Assembly: GCA_949482135.1 (NCBI GenBank)
Contig: CASYFC010000003.1
Coordinates: 1-64,000, forward strand
Direction of reading: 5' to 3'
Source: an uncultured Clostridia bacterium
GTDB taxonomy: Bacteria; Bacillota; Clostridia; TANB77; CAG-508
DNA length: 64,000 nucleotides
Part shown: in pieces, positions 56,782 to 64,000 of the stretch
Numbering within the stretch: position 1 is the stretch's first letter
How the letters are laid out: the number at the start of each line of letters is the position of its first letter
Made by a program: the position numbers and the translations under genes
Notes under the pieces: model-generated
Told to the model about the DNA's origin: nothing
The model's database searches: none
The model's input: only the letters and a program-made list of their open reading frames with translations

Positions 56782-57597
56782 ATGATATTTTGGATACTTT
56801 GGGCAGTTGGCATTGTAATAACAATTATCACAAAATGTTTGTTAACCAGTGCATTAAAACCAGTCATAGAAAATGAAGGCATGTGGAATGAACGGAAAGT
56901 GAGTCCATATGTAAGTCAGATTAAGTTACATAAAAGAATAATTTTGCATCTGCTTGTATTTGTATGCATAATACTTGTAGGTGGAATTGCAGTAGCTAAA
57001 TTTATGGGGATGTGTTATGAAGCACCATTTTGGGGCCAAATACTGATTGGCATAGTACCAGCACTTCTTACATATGTGGTGGGATATGTTATATTAGCAT
57101 TGGATGATTTTGATAATGCTAAGTCACAGGTTTGTTTCATAGTGATTTTCATAGTTGCAATATTAGGCTGGACAATGTTAATTAACGATTACAACCGAAA
57201 TATTGAAGATGTAACCGAAACAAGCATAGAGCAAACACAGGAAAGAAATTTGCTGTACTTCTGTAATGTGCCCGTGCAAGAAATAACAGGCGAAATCAGT
57301 GGAAGCTCCTCTATTTTTGGAGGGAGTGTATCAGGAAACATAGATACAACTCACGAACTTACATATTGGTATGTAAATGAAAATGGCAAAGGGATATTTG
57401 ATGCTGTATCAGCGAATTCTTCAGAGATTGACTTCATAGAAGAAGGAGAAAGCCCTTATGTGGAAATTATCAGTTACTATCAATGCAAAAAGAGAGTAGA
57501 TCATAACATAGGATTTGAATCAATAAGTGAGGAAAGTAGATGGAATCAATATGTATTTCATCTTCCCAAAACTATAATGCAATATTCTTTAGAGTAA
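56782..57597 (+). CDS. Membrane protein of unknown function, 271 aa
   Basis: Four predicted membrane helices (about residues 3-23, 53-74, 83-107 and 118-135) are followed by a soluble C-terminal domain of about 130 residues. That domain has a Gly/Ser-rich turn GEISGSSSIFGGSVSGN, a beta pattern (ELTYWYVNENGKG) and YVEIISYYQCKKR. No family recognised. The ribosome site is AGGAGG. Codon use is less AT-rich than in the flanking genes. It stands alone between the Spo0A-like remnants and a convergent operon, which suggests transfer. Confidence 0.75.
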   Translation: MIFWILWAVGIVITIITKCLLTSALKPVIENEGMWNERKVSPYVSQIKLHKRIILHLLVFVCIILVGGIAVAKFMGMCYEAPFWGQILIGIVPALLTYVVGYVILALDDFDNAKSQVCFIVIFIVAILGWTMLINDYNRNIEDVTETSIEQTQERNLLYFCNVPVQEITGEISGSSSIFGGSVSGNIDTTHELTYWYVNENGKGIFDAVSANSSEIDFIEEGESPYVEIISYYQCKKRVDHNIGFESISEESRWNQYVFHLPKTIMQYSLE

Positions 57598-57608
57598 GCC
57601 CAAATACA

Positions 57609-57645
57609 AAATACCTAGTCTTCTAAATGAGGACTAGGTATTTTT
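57609..57645. terminator. Terminator between convergent genes
   Basis: A perfect 12-bp stem (57609-57620 with 57632-57643) is followed by T residues on the plus strand and A/T-rich sequence on the other. Confidence 0.85.
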
Positions 57646-57652
57646 GCATAAT

Positions 57653-58792
57653 TTATCGATTTTGTTCAGATTCATTTGGGGTTTTAGTAGAAGATATATG
57701 TGCTTGTAATTCATCAATAGATGAAGATATATCGCTTAGTCCTATAGATTTTTTTGCTACATCCATAACATTACCTAATAAACAATGATGAGCTTCAAAT
57801 TCTTGGCTTAAAGAAAGTATTTCTTGAAAACTTTTATTATCAACTTGATATAATAACTCATCAATATTTCTAAAACCAGTTGGTTCTGTATCTGCTATAA
57901 TTTCTTCATCTTGAGAATTACTTAAAGCATTGATTGCATTTCGATAAGTAGTTATAAGTTCTTCAGTTTGCTCAACAGAAAGTTCGGAAGAAACAGATCT
58001 TTTTAATTTTTCAATGTTTTTTCTTGCAATATATTCTTTAAAAACAGAATTAATTAATGGTAAATTTTCATTAATATAATCAGAATTTTCTTCTTTACGA
58101 ATATTGATTGCTTGTTTTAATTCAGATATACGAGATTCAAAGTATTCTCTTTTTTGAGCATCAACGGTACAAGTTAATGCTTTTTCATACATTTCAATAT
58201 CTGTTAAGTGTTCAATTATTGGAAACATTAGTCTTTGCATATTAACTTTTTGTTCTTGGCTTAAAGATTCGTTTTTGTATATAGAGTCATGAGTTGCCTC
58301 TTGAGCCATATACATACCATAAGTTTTTAATTGTATTTCGGCAGTAATTTCTTCTAAATCTTGAATATCATCTGAATTTAAAAACTTTTTTGCATCTATT
58401 CCAAGATGTAAACTCGAATATCCATTATTTTCTGGCAAAGAACCATCGAATTCATGAGAATATGTTAGACCTTCAAGACCAGTTAGAAGTGCTGTTTGTA
58501 CAGATACGTAATTTTCTGGAAGAGCAACAACTAGCATAAAGGCGATTAAATCATATACTTCACTTGAATGAATTTGTTTTTGAGCAATTTTTCTTTCTGC
58601 TGAAATAGGTTTTTTTAATCTGCCATAAATATTAATATTTTTACTTTGAGAAGGATCAAGAGTTGTATCTTTAAAATGATTCAAAGACGCAGTTAATTTA
58701 CCAAAAACTCCTGATTGTTTAAGTCTATCAATTTTGGCTCTAATCTTATTTTGTTCATTTTCAATATCAATTTTTTTAGAATCTTCTTCCAT
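57653..58792 (-). CDS. RelA/SpoT synthetase-like protein
   Basis: 379 aa, cytoplasmic. The first about 180 residues carry the order of motifs of a (p)ppGpp synthetase domain: YGRLKKPISAERKIAQ, EVYDLIAFMLVV, NNGYSSLHLGI and AEIQLKTYGMYMAQEATHD. Canonical enzymes have NGYQSLH and EIQIRT, so it is diverged. The rest is a long helical extension. The ATG at 58790-58792 is preceded by AAGGA; the frame extends upstream without a ribosome site. It starts 10 bases after the stop of an HD hydrolase gene, so the pair forms one operon. It may make an alarmone or, as in toxSAS pairs, act as a toxin held back by the hydrolase. Confidence 0.72.
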   Translation of the reverse strand: MEEDSKKIDIENEQNKIRAKIDRLKQSGVFGKLTASLNHFKDTTLDPSQSKNINIYGRLKKPISAERKIAQKQIHSSEVYDLIAFMLVVALPENYVSVQTALLTGLEGLTYSHEFDGSLPENNGYSSLHLGIDAKKFLNSDDIQDLEEITAEIQLKTYGMYMAQEATHDSIYKNESLSQEQKVNMQRLMFPIIEHLTDIEMYEKALTCTVDAQKREYFESRISELKQAINIRKEENSDYINENLPLINSVFKEYIARKNIEKLKRSVSSELSVEQTEELITTYRNAINALSNSQDEEIIADTEPTGFRNIDELLYQVDNKSFQEILSLSQEFEAHHCLLGNVMDVAKKSIGLSDISSSIDELQAHISSTKTPNESEQNR

Positions 58793-58802
58793 TATTTTTC
58801 CT

Positions 58803-59387
58803 TCAAAATTCAATTTCTTTATCATTTAAAAAATGTTTTATCATATCCATAGTTTCATCTAACTTTTTAGCTAGAATAGGAGATTGTTCTTCAGCGTGAG
58901 GAGTAATAGTTCTTAGTGTTTCATCATATTTATATTTGATTTTTCCATAATTTTTTGTTTCTGGATATGTTCTCATATTGTGTATTCTGTCGGCTAATTT
59001 TACTAATCCAAGCCATGGAAATTTTTTAGATTTAAAAATATTTCTAGCATATTCATCAAAATCTTGTCCATCTTTTCGAGATAGTAAATTAACAGCTTCT
59101 GCAATATCACTTCCAAATTCTTTTTCAATATCTTCAAAAGTACAATCTGTATCTTCAATTGTATCATGCAATGCAGCAACAGTTAAAATTGTATCTGATG
59201 TAATATTGGCTTCATTTGTCAATATTCTCATTACTTCATATATATGGGTTATATAGGGTATTTTTTCACCATTTTTTCCAATTCTATATTGACCAGCTTT
59301 AGTGTGATGTTTGTTTGCAAAATCAACTGCTTTTTTCCACATAGGCTCTTCAATATCCCATTCATCATAGTTATTCCAATTATCCAT
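58803..59387 (-). CDS. HD-domain (p)ppGpp hydrolase-like protein (SAH)
   Basis: 194 aa. It is an HD_4-type domain like the SpoT/MESH1 hydrolase. An early His is in IPYITHIYEVMRIL, ALHDTIEDTDCTFEDIEKEFG holds the HD pair, and LVKLADRIHNMRT is the typical late helix. It would remove pyrophosphate from (p)ppGpp using a divalent metal, probably Mn. The ATG at 59385-59387 has AGAGG upstream; the longer frame adds an unlikely hydrophobic lead. It is first in a two-gene operon with the synthetase-like protein, so the two halves of a Rel enzyme are split here. Confidence 0.85.
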   Translation of the reverse strand: MDNWNNYDEWDIEEPMWKKAVDFANKHHTKAGQYRIGKNGEKIPYITHIYEVMRILTNEANITSDTILTVAALHDTIEDTDCTFEDIEKEFGSDIAEAVNLLSRKDGQDFDEYARNIFKSKKFPWLGLVKLADRIHNMRTYPETKNYGKIKYKYDETLRTITPHAEEQSPILAKKLDETMDMIKHFLNDKEIEF

Positions 59388-59553
59388 TTTGTTCCTCTTT
59401 ACTTTTTTAATTATAATATAAATATATATCAAATTTACCAGTAATGTCAATCGTTTAAGGTAGATAAATGGTATGATGTTTTATAAAATTTAGCACTAGT
59501 ATATTATTTAGAAGTATGTTATAGTATTTGTTAGAAATAATTTGAGGTGTAAA

Positions 59554-59928
59554 ATGATAGAAGTAGTTGCAGGAATAATATATAAAGAAAATAGATTTTT
59601 AATAGCACAAAGAAATCTAAAAAAATCTCAAGGCGGTTTTTGGGAATTTCCAGGTGGAAAGGTGGAAAAAGGTGAAACTTATGAAGATGCTTTAAAAAGA
59701 GAAATAAAAGAAGAATTTGATGCAGATATAAAAGTAACAACATATGTTGGTGAAAATGTATATCACTATCCGGAAAAAGATATCAAACTTATATTTTATA
59801 AAGCGAAATTATTAAGTGAGACAATTAAATTGCTAGAGCATGAGGATTTTAGATGGATAACAAAGGTAGATAAAGATAAATTTGAATTTTCAGGAGCAGA
59901 TAAGGCTGTTTTTGAATTTGATATCTAA
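59554..59928 (+). CDS. Nudix hydrolase, MutT-like
   Basis: 124 aa. The Nudix box runs GGKVEKGETYEDALKREIKE followed by EF, with the metal-binding Glu residues kept. The start VVAGIIYKENRFLIAQR and WEFPGGK fit the MutT/8-oxo-dGTP diphosphatase group, which cleans oxidised nucleotides from the pool. The ATG at 59554 has GAGGTG directly upstream; an earlier TTG overlaps that site. The trpB promoter begins 6 bases after its stop. Confidence 0.88.
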   Translation: MIEVVAGIIYKENRFLIAQRNLKKSQGGFWEFPGGKVEKGETYEDALKREIKEEFDADIKVTTYVGENVYHYPEKDIKLIFYKAKLLSETIKLLEHEDFRWITKVDKDKFEFSGADKAVFEFDI

Positions 59929-59934
59929 TCGTCA

Positions 59935-59964
59935 TTGACAAGAAATAGAAAAATATAATATAAT
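59935..59964 (+). promoter_or_regulatory. Promoter of the trpB leader transcript
   Basis: TTGACA (59935-59940), an 18-base spacer and TATAAT (59959-59964). Transcription should start near 59971 and produce the leader described below. Confidence 0.75.
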
Positions 59965-59995
59965 ATATAAAATTAATTTTTAGAGGACAAATGTC

Positions 59996-60079
59996 ATGAA
60001 TAATTTTGAAAATATAAAATTAAATAATATGTGGCAAGTATGGGCAGAAAATCGCTCATACAGTTTTGTCGTGCTATAA
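59996..60079 (+). CDS. trp leader peptide (27 aa, two Trp codons)
   Basis: It reads MNNFENIKLNNMWQVWAENR then SYSFVVL and a TAA. AGAGG lies 9 bases before the ATG. The Trp codons are at 60032-60034 and 60041-60043. The second lies inside the 5' arm of the 1:2 pairing of the attenuator. This is the arrangement of classic leader-peptide attenuation: stalling at Trp codons when charged tRNA-Trp is low frees the second segment. The peptide itself probably has no other task. Confidence 0.8.
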   Translation: MNNFENIKLNNMWQVWAENRSYSFVVL

Positions 60080-60144
60080 AATTTTAGTTAAAGAATATTT
60101 TAAGCACATGTATGAGTAATAGAAACTTATACATGTGCTTTTTT
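60038..60144 (+). promoter_or_regulatory. Trp attenuator with three alternative pairings
   Basis: Segment 1 (60038-60045, GTATGGGC) pairs with segment 2 (60054-60061, GCTCATAC). Segment 2 (60054-60062) also pairs with segment 3 (60109-60117, TGTATGAGT). Segment 3 as AAGCACATGTATGAGT (60102-60117) pairs with segment 4 (60125-60140) in a 16-bp terminator followed by T6. The 2:3 and 3:4 pairings exclude each other. No T-box specifier loop or TRAP-type GAG/TAG repeats were seen. Confidence 0.82.
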
Positions 60145-60183
60145 GTGCTTAATAACAAAAATGAATAAAAGGAGGTGGTGCAT

Positions 60184-60306
60184 ATGGAAGGGGACTGGTA
60201 TTGGTATAACAAAAAAGTATATTTAAAGAAAGAAGGAAAATATTATGAATTATGGAGAATTTGGTGGTCAATATGTACCACAAGAATTAAAAGAAAAGTT
60301 AAATGA
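60184..60306 (+). CDS. Trp-rich small ORF overlapping the trpB start
   Basis: 40 aa, beginning MEGDWYWYNKKVYLKKEGK with further WRIWW near the end: five Trp in all. Its GGAGG ribosome site (60171-60175) is stronger than that of trpB. It overlaps the first 62 bases of trpB in another frame and stops at 60304-60306. It is either a second Trp-sensing leader or a device coupling translation to trpB. Translation is inferred from the ribosome site and Trp content only. Confidence 0.5.
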   Translation: MEGDWYWYNKKVYLKKEGKYYELWRIWWSICTTRIKRKVK

Positions 60307-61396
60307 GATTGCAAAGGAATTTAGAAAAGCAAAACATAATAAGGAATTTAATAAAGAATATAATTATTATTTAAAACAATTTGTAGGAAGACCAAGTCCA
60401 TTATATTTGGCTGAAAATTTAACTCAATATGCAGGGGGAGCAAAAATTTATTTAAAAAGAGAAGATTTGAATCATACAGGAGCACATAAAATAAATAATG
60501 CAATAGGACAGATTTTACTTGCTAAAAGAATGGGGAAAACACATATAATTGCTGAAACAGGAGCTGGACAACATGGAGTTGCTACTGCAACTGTTTGTAG
60601 TTTATTTAATATGAAATGTACAATTTTTATGGGATCAGAAGATATAATAAGACAAAGATTAAATGTTGAGAAAATAAAACTTTTAGGAGCAAATGTAAAA
60701 TCAGTAACAAGAGGAGATGGGACATTAAAAGAGGCTGTAGATGAAGCTTTTGAATATTTTGTTGAACATAAAGATGTTTTTTATTTAATAGGTTCTGCTG
60801 TTGGACCAAGCCCATATCCTGAAATGGTAAAATATTTTCAGAAGATAATTGGAGAAGAGGCAAAAAAACAAATATTAAAACAAGATAAAAAACTTCCTAA
60901 AGCAATAATAGCTTGTGTTGGAGGAGGAAGCAATAGTATAGGATTATTTAATGATTTTTTGAAAGAAGATGTAGAAATTTTTGGTGTGGAAGGTGCTGGA
61001 AAAGGCTTGAATAGTGGAAAACATGCATGTGCAATATATGATAATAAAATAGGAATTTTACATGGAATGAAAACCTATATAATGCAGGATAACTCAGGAA
61101 ATGTTAAAGATGCTTATTCAATTTCAGCAGGACTAGATTATCCCGGAATTGGACCAGAACATGCATATTTGAGTACAATAGGAAGAGTAAAATATGATAG
61201 TGTAACAGATGATGAAGCAATAAATGCATTTAAAATCGTTTGTAAATTAGAGGGAATAATTCCAGCATTAGAAAGCAGTCATGCAATAGCATATGGACTA
61301 AAAATTGCAAAAAAATATAATAAAGAAGATTCTATAATAGTTAATTTATCTGGAAGAGCTGATAAAGATATAGAAACAATTCTAAATTTAAAATGA
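60245..61396 (+). CDS. trpB: Tryptophan synthase beta subunit
   Basis: 383 aa, cytoplasmic, uses pyridoxal phosphate to make Trp from indole and Ser. The PLP lysine is K82 in HTGAHKINNAIGQ. ETGAGQHGVA and the phosphate loop CVGGGSNSIG are intact. It is of the common TrpB1 type, starting MNYGEFGGQYVP. No trpA or other trp gene is adjacent, and a terminator follows directly, so it may work alone on scavenged indole. The weak ribosome site (AAGAAGGAAA) and upstream elements suggest tight control. Confidence 0.96.
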   Translation: MNYGEFGGQYVPQELKEKLNEIAKEFRKAKHNKEFNKEYNYYLKQFVGRPSPLYLAENLTQYAGGAKIYLKREDLNHTGAHKINNAIGQILLAKRMGKTHIIAETGAGQHGVATATVCSLFNMKCTIFMGSEDIIRQRLNVEKIKLLGANVKSVTRGDGTLKEAVDEAFEYFVEHKDVFYLIGSAVGPSPYPEMVKYFQKIIGEEAKKQILKQDKKLPKAIIACVGGGSNSIGLFNDFLKEDVEIFGVEGAGKGLNSGKHACAIYDNKIGILHGMKTYIMQDNSGNVKDAYSISAGLDYPGIGPEHAYLSTIGRVKYDSVTDDEAINAFKIVCKLEGIIPALESSHAIAYGLKIAKKYNKEDSIIVNLSGRADKDIETILNLK

Positions 61397-61404
61397 TTAA
61401 TACA

Positions 61405-61436
61405 AAAGGACCTAGCTCGTTAGAACTAGGTCCTTT
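61405..61436. terminator. Terminator after trpB, bidirectional
   Basis: A perfect 11-bp stem AAAGGACCTAG / CTAGGTCCTTT (61405-61415 with 61426-61436). Confidence 0.88.
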
Positions 61437-61467
61437 GCTGCTAACCTAATTAGGCTGCAAGATGAGA

Positions 61468-62100
61468 TCAGATTACGTGAGTCTCCACAAACTCGTCATG
61501 CCCGATGCGGTACACGCCAGAGTCGGTAACAATTACGTAATCGCCGATGGAGAGCTTAGTAGCTTCTGCTTCGCCGTTGCTGTCCACATCCATCCACTCA
61601 TCCACACAATGAGTGACACCCATGCTGAACAGGTCAGCAGTTATCTCGATGCAGGTGCGACTCTCCGCAGGAGTGGTAACAAGAAGTAGGTCATTTTTCA
61701 GCTTGGCAAACATATCCGCCACCAGAGATTTTTCATTGTTGTCATTGATGCCATTCAGGACCTCACACATGGCCAAAACGCCTTCAGCGGAATTGGTACC
61801 AATTTTGCGAATGTCCTTAGCAGATTCCACCTTGGAAAACTTCCAGCAGTAAGTGTCAGGATGATTGCTCATCAGAACCTTCCCGCCGATGATGCGCAGA
61901 ACAGTCTGGAAAACGGTTTCATCATAGATGTTGCCAATCGGCTGTTCCTTAGTGCTTACGCACTGCCGAAACATCATACCAACCAAGCCCAACTCGTCCC
62001 ACTTGGGAAATACGATGTTTTGGAGTTCCAGCTTGGTGCAGGTGATCGCTTTGCCCATGTCAAGGATTCTTTGAGTCGTCTGGCTTTTGTTCAGTTTCAT
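61468..62100 (-). CDS. GC-rich orphan gene, 210 aa, unknown function
   Basis: Soluble protein with no signal or membrane segment and no recognised family. It has a conserved-looking middle (GKVLMSNHPDTYCWKF, ESRTCIEITADLFSMGV) and a small beta-like C-terminus (LSIGDYVIVTDSGVYRIGHDEF). The ATG at 62098-62100 has GGAGGAG upstream. Two 60-base lines from 61501 hold 33 and 32 G or C, against 13 in a trpB line, so it is surely a recent arrival from a GC-richer donor. It sits alone between a terminator and a convergent-free spacer. The style is similar to apt at 50113. Confidence 0.78.
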   Translation of the reverse strand: MKLNKSQTTQRILDMGKAITCTKLELQNIVFPKWDELGLVGMMFRQCVSTKEQPIGNIYDETVFQTVLRIIGGKVLMSNHPDTYCWKFSKVESAKDIRKIGTNSAEGVLAMCEVLNGINDNNEKSLVADMFAKLKNDLLLVTTPAESRTCIEITADLFSMGVTHCVDEWMDVDSNGEAEATKLSIGDYVIVTDSGVYRIGHDEFVETHVI

Positions 62101-62185
62101 ATGATCTCCTCCTATGAGATACAAAAATTGTAAGGTACATAAATATTATATCATAATTATGTTAATGGGTCAAAAAATTTGTATA

Positions 62186-63703
62186 TTAATTTGTGTCATC
62201 AGTAATAATTTCAATTTGCTCTAAGTCTTTTATTGCAGGGCTATAAATATTTTTTCCTAAATAATCAAATCTTGAACCATGACAAGGGCAATCCCATGTT
62301 TTATCTATATTATTCCAACTTAAAAGACATCCTAAATGAGTACATATAGGCTTAACGCAAAATGTTTCACCAAACTCATTTTTATATACGCCAACTTTTT
62401 CGCCATCAATTTCCAAAACTTCGCCTGTCCCATTTTTAACAGATTCTAAGTGCTTATCAGGAACTTTAAATTTGTTTAAAAGAATAGAATTTGTGCTTTC
62501 CTTTAACATATTTCCAAATTCACCACTATTTTTAATTGGATGAAATCTAGTAGATTTAAATACATCCTCATAATTGTTAATCTTACCTAAAATTTTATTT
62601 GTAATAATATTTGCTGCTATATTTGAAGATGTCATCCCCCATTTATTAAAACCTGTTCCAATATACATATTAGGCATTAAATTTGAAAATTCACCAATAT
62701 ATGGAATCTTATCTAAAGTAATACAATCTTCTGTATTCCATCTGTAAAGAACATTGCATTTCGGATAGAATTTTTTTACTTCATTTTCTAGTATTGAATA
62801 GCTATGAGATAAATCTATCTTACTTCCAGTTTTGTGGTCAGCTCCACCAACTAATAAAATTTTCTTGTCTTTGTAATTAGCAAATCTATATGAAAAAATA
62901 GGAGATTGTGTATTTATAAACATTCCGTCAAATACTTTATCTCCAATATCTACACCAATTACATAAGATGTTGATTGATACATTTTCAAAAAATAATATC
63001 CTGGAGCATTAATAAAAGGATAATGTGTTGCGATAATCACATATTTTGATTTTATAATATGATCTTCAGTTCTTACCTCAAAATCTTCTCCATTTTGTTC
63101 AACATCATAAACAGGAGTATTAGTAAATATTTTTCCAGAATTTTTTATTATCTTATTTGCTAATCCATAAGCGTATTTAACAGGATTAAATTGAGCTTGA
63201 TTTGGAAATTTTATTGCAGATTTTACTTTAAAAGGAAGAGGGGTTTTTGAAACTAATTCACTAGAAAAACCAAGACTATTTACAGCTTTATTTTCAAGCT
63301 CTATCTTTTTTACTTCTGTATCATCTGTTGTATAAACATAACTATCTTGAATTTCAAAATCACAATCAATATTTTCGTTCTGAACAATATCTTTTATATT
63401 AGAGATTGCTTCCTGATTTGCATCTAAATACTGTTTTGCTTGCTTTATTCCAACAGAATCAATTAAATATTTATAAATAATATTATGCTGACTTGTTATT
63501 TTTGCAGTGGTATGGCCACTTACTTTTTCCATAATACTATTTTTATCTAAAATTGCTACATTAAGATTATTTTTACTCAAATAATATCCACAACTTAAGC
63601 CAAAAATACCAGCTCCAATTATACAAACGTCAGTAGATATATTCTTATCTAATTTACTAAAAGATGGTTTATCTTTTACTGAATCTAACCAATATGAACT
63701 CAT
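62186..63703 (-). CDS. FAD-dependent oxidoreductase with C-terminal Rieske domain
   Basis: 505 aa. A DAO-type FAD domain begins CIIGAGIFGLSCGYYL (about residues 28-43) and continues with GHTTAKITSQH and YIGTGFNKWGMTSSNIAAN. The C-terminal about 80 residues form a Rieske [2Fe-2S] domain with CTHLGC (about 453-458) and CPCHGS (about 471-476). This fusion is known in YhfW-like proteins of Bacillota; the substrate is not known. The ribosome site GGAGGT is good. It faces away from the MazG-like gene. Confidence 0.88.
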   Translation of the reverse strand: MSSYWLDSVKDKPSFSKLDKNISTDVCIIGAGIFGLSCGYYLSKNNLNVAILDKNSIMEKVSGHTTAKITSQHNIIYKYLIDSVGIKQAKQYLDANQEAISNIKDIVQNENIDCDFEIQDSYVYTTDDTEVKKIELENKAVNSLGFSSELVSKTPLPFKVKSAIKFPNQAQFNPVKYAYGLANKIIKNSGKIFTNTPVYDVEQNGEDFEVRTEDHIIKSKYVIIATHYPFINAPGYYFLKMYQSTSYVIGVDIGDKVFDGMFINTQSPIFSYRFANYKDKKILLVGGADHKTGSKIDLSHSYSILENEVKKFYPKCNVLYRWNTEDCITLDKIPYIGEFSNLMPNMYIGTGFNKWGMTSSNIAANIITNKILGKINNYEDVFKSTRFHPIKNSGEFGNMLKESTNSILLNKFKVPDKHLESVKNGTGEVLEIDGEKVGVYKNEFGETFCVKPICTHLGCLLSWNNIDKTWDCPCHGSRFDYLGKNIYSPAIKDLEQIEIITDDTN

Positions 63704-63821
63704 AAATTACCTCCAATTATTAGTATTATGGGCAGAATTTGTTTTTTTAATCAATAGAATGCTTTTAAAAGTAGAAAATATATGATAGAATATACAAAAT
63801 AATTAATTATCAGGAGGAAAT

Positions 63822-64000
63822 ATGAAAGAAATAATAGAAGAAATAGAAAGATTTAATGAAGAAAGAGATTGGGGAAAATTTCATACTCCAGAAAATTTAT
63901 CAAAAAGTATATCAATAGAAGCGGCAGAACTATTAGAATGTTTTCAATGGGATTCAGAAAATTATAATAAGCAAGATGTTTATGAAGAACTTGCAGATGT
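63822..64000 (+). CDS. MazG-like nucleotide pyrophosphohydrolase, 3' end outside window
   Basis: The first 59 residues are visible. The order FNEERDWGKFHTPENLSKSI, then EAAELLECFQW and EELADV matches the MazG-like/dCTP pyrophosphatase fold, whose Glu and Asp residues (EAAELLE, EELADV) bind Mg. Such enzymes clear non-canonical nucleoside triphosphates. AGGAGG lies just upstream of the ATG. The gene runs out at the window end. Confidence 0.85.
   Translation, partial: MKEIIEEIERFNEERDWGKFHTPENLSKSISIEAAELLECFQWDSENYNKQDVYEELAD

Noticed and set aside
59971-60144. T-box leader for trpB
   Set aside because: No T-box consensus (TGGNACCGCG type) and no specifier loop. The leader ORF with Trp codons and alternative pairings explains the region.

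Overview
The DNA is very AT-rich. It has strong GGAGG-type ribosome binding sites, sigma-A style TTGACA/TATAAT promoters, LPXTG-type sorted surface proteins, a Spo0A-like regulator, a SpoVK-like AAA ATPase and a type III toxin-antitoxin locus. Together these suggest a low-GC Bacillota, most likely a gut-associated member of the Clostridia. The standard genetic code is used. No phage, CRISPR array, rRNA or intact insertion sequence was seen.

Layout. (1) Bases 1-2.3 kb hold the 3' part of a CnaB/MucBP LPXTG protein whose reading frame runs through a (CA)15 microsatellite just before the signal peptide. (2) 2.3-9.9 kb holds an FAD-dependent dehydrogenase, four unrecognised proteins and a YbiT-like ABC-F ATPase. 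(3) 10.2-44.4 kb is a surface-protein island. It has a thioester (TQXA-like) adhesin of 1686 aa and two giant paralogous adhesins of 4336 and 4902 aa. A compact type III toxin-antitoxin locus lies between the first adhesin and the first giant one. The 4336-aa gene is preceded by a short leader ORF containing a (AC)15 tract and then a 22-bp terminator-like hairpin. The 4902-aa gene has the same upstream region but no such insert. (4) 44.6-50.6 kb holds a DUF975 membrane protein, an HD-GYP regulator, HtrA protease, a CbxX/SpoVK-type AAA ATPase and apt. (5) 50.8-57.6 kb is a patchwork: small membrane and secreted proteins, initiator tRNA, an ECF sigma factor with a DUF4179 partner, a Spo0A-like regulator with two decayed paralogues beside it, and a foreign-looking membrane protein. 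(6) 57.6-64 kb holds a split RelA/SpoT-like pair (HD hydrolase plus synthetase-like protein), a Nudix hydrolase, trpB behind a complete leader-peptide attenuator, a GC-rich orphan gene, a FAD/Rieske oxidoreductase and the start of a MazG-like pyrophosphohydrolase.

How the parts fit. The first 44 kb mostly build a cell-wall-anchored adhesive surface. The dinucleotide repeats are placed where slipped-strand changes could switch two adhesin genes. At one locus the repeat would put a leader in frame with a signal peptide. At the other it would decide whether ribosomes cover a terminator hairpin. The most striking observations are this proposed phase-variable attenuator, the trpB attenuator with mutually exclusive 1:2, 2:3 and 3:4 pairings plus a second Trp-rich ORF overlapping trpB, and the type III antitoxin RNA with a compensatory base change between its two repeats. 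Functions rest on motif recognition by eye; no database search or folding program was run.
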